Assembly: GCA_002345845.1 (NCBI GenBank)
Contig: DDWF01000231.1
Coordinates: forward strand, 1-32,336
Direction of reading: 5' to 3'
From: Betaproteobacteria bacterium UBA2293
GTDB lineage: Bacteria > Pseudomonadota > Gammaproteobacteria > Burkholderiales > Rhodocyclaceae
Length of the DNA: 32,336 bases
Shown here: piece by piece, positions 32,191-32,336 of the stretch
Position numbering within the stretch: the stretch's first letter is position 1
How the letters are laid out: every line of letters starts with the position of its first letter
The notes under the pieces: model-generated
What the model was told of the DNA's origin: nothing
The model's database searches: none
Seen by the model: only the letters and a program-made list of their open reading frames with translations
Made by a program: the position numbers and the translations under genes

Positions 32191-32336
32191 TTAAACCCCC
32201 TGCTTGAGGCTGGCCTCGATGAACGGATCGAGGTCGCCGTCGAGCACGGCCTGGGTGTTGCCGGTCTCGTGGTTGGTGCGAAGATCCTTGATGCGCGACT
32301 GGTCGAGCACGTAGGAACGGATCTGGTGGCCCCAGC
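32191..32336 (-). CDS. prfB: Peptide chain release factor 2 (partial, C-terminal 48 codons)
   Basis: The visible end of RF2, which terminates translation at UGA and UAA. The residues [20 protein letters not shown] and the ending [12 protein letters not shown] match the conserved RF2 C terminus closely. The gene runs off the right edge on the minus strand, so the GGQ motif and the programmed frameshift near the start are not in view. Confidence 0.95.
   Translation of the reverse strand, partial: WGHQIRSYVLDQSRIKDLRTNHETGNTQAVLDGDLDPFIEASLKQGV

Overview
The window is high-G+C chromosomal DNA of a betaproteobacterium, most likely a diazotroph of the Rhodocyclales (Azoarcus/Dechloromonas/Azonexus-like). 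That placement is an inference from gene content and style: a nif-associated operon beside a mod operon, TonB/PepSY iron-uptake genes, and prfB at the right edge. One block of about 3-4 kb is strikingly AT-rich and looks acquired.

Layout. (1) 1-3591, minus strand: modE, two different modA genes, modB and modC (modC cut by the window edge), a molybdate uptake operon with its own regulator. A divergent two-domain molbindin gene (3773-4201) shares the promoter region, which carries ModE-like half-sites facing both ways. (2) 4209-7419, minus strand: a tightly packed operon of [2Fe-2S] ferredoxin, nifZ, nifF-type flavodoxin, a 101-aa unknown, a DUF2478 protein and a class V aminotransferase. A sigma-54 -24/-12 promoter and a perfect NifA-type TGT-N10-ACA site precede it, so parts 1 and 2 together look like nitrogenase support: molybdenum supply, electron supply and cofactor assembly. 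(3) 7722-13983, plus strand: an iron-uptake operon of two tandem TonB-dependent receptors, a PepSY-like membrane protein and a membrane-anchored flavin/[2Fe-2S] reductase.

(4) 13984-21782: an accessory stretch. It holds a ParDE toxin-antitoxin pair, a TSUP permease, a NERD-nuclease/SF1-helicase fusion and then, after an abrupt drop in G+C, an 869-aa SIR2-like protein with a helical/TPR-like C-terminal half, a strong candidate antiphage NAD-depletion gene. It is followed by short GGGGTCAGA-type repeats, large palindromes and decayed transposase fragments.

(5) 21783-32336: more ordinary chromosome. Genes are a secreted fasciclin protein behind a 10-bp-arm inverted repeat, a small unknown, a cytochrome c'-like protein divergent from a Crp/Fnr regulator, a metallo-beta-lactamase-fold protein lacking its metal histidines divergent from a LysR regulator (perfect 10-bp inverted repeat between them), a TerC-CBS-CorC protein abutting a ThrE-like exporter, a nucleoside-recognition membrane protein, a small secreted protein, a cupin, a conserved exported protein and the 3' end of prfB.
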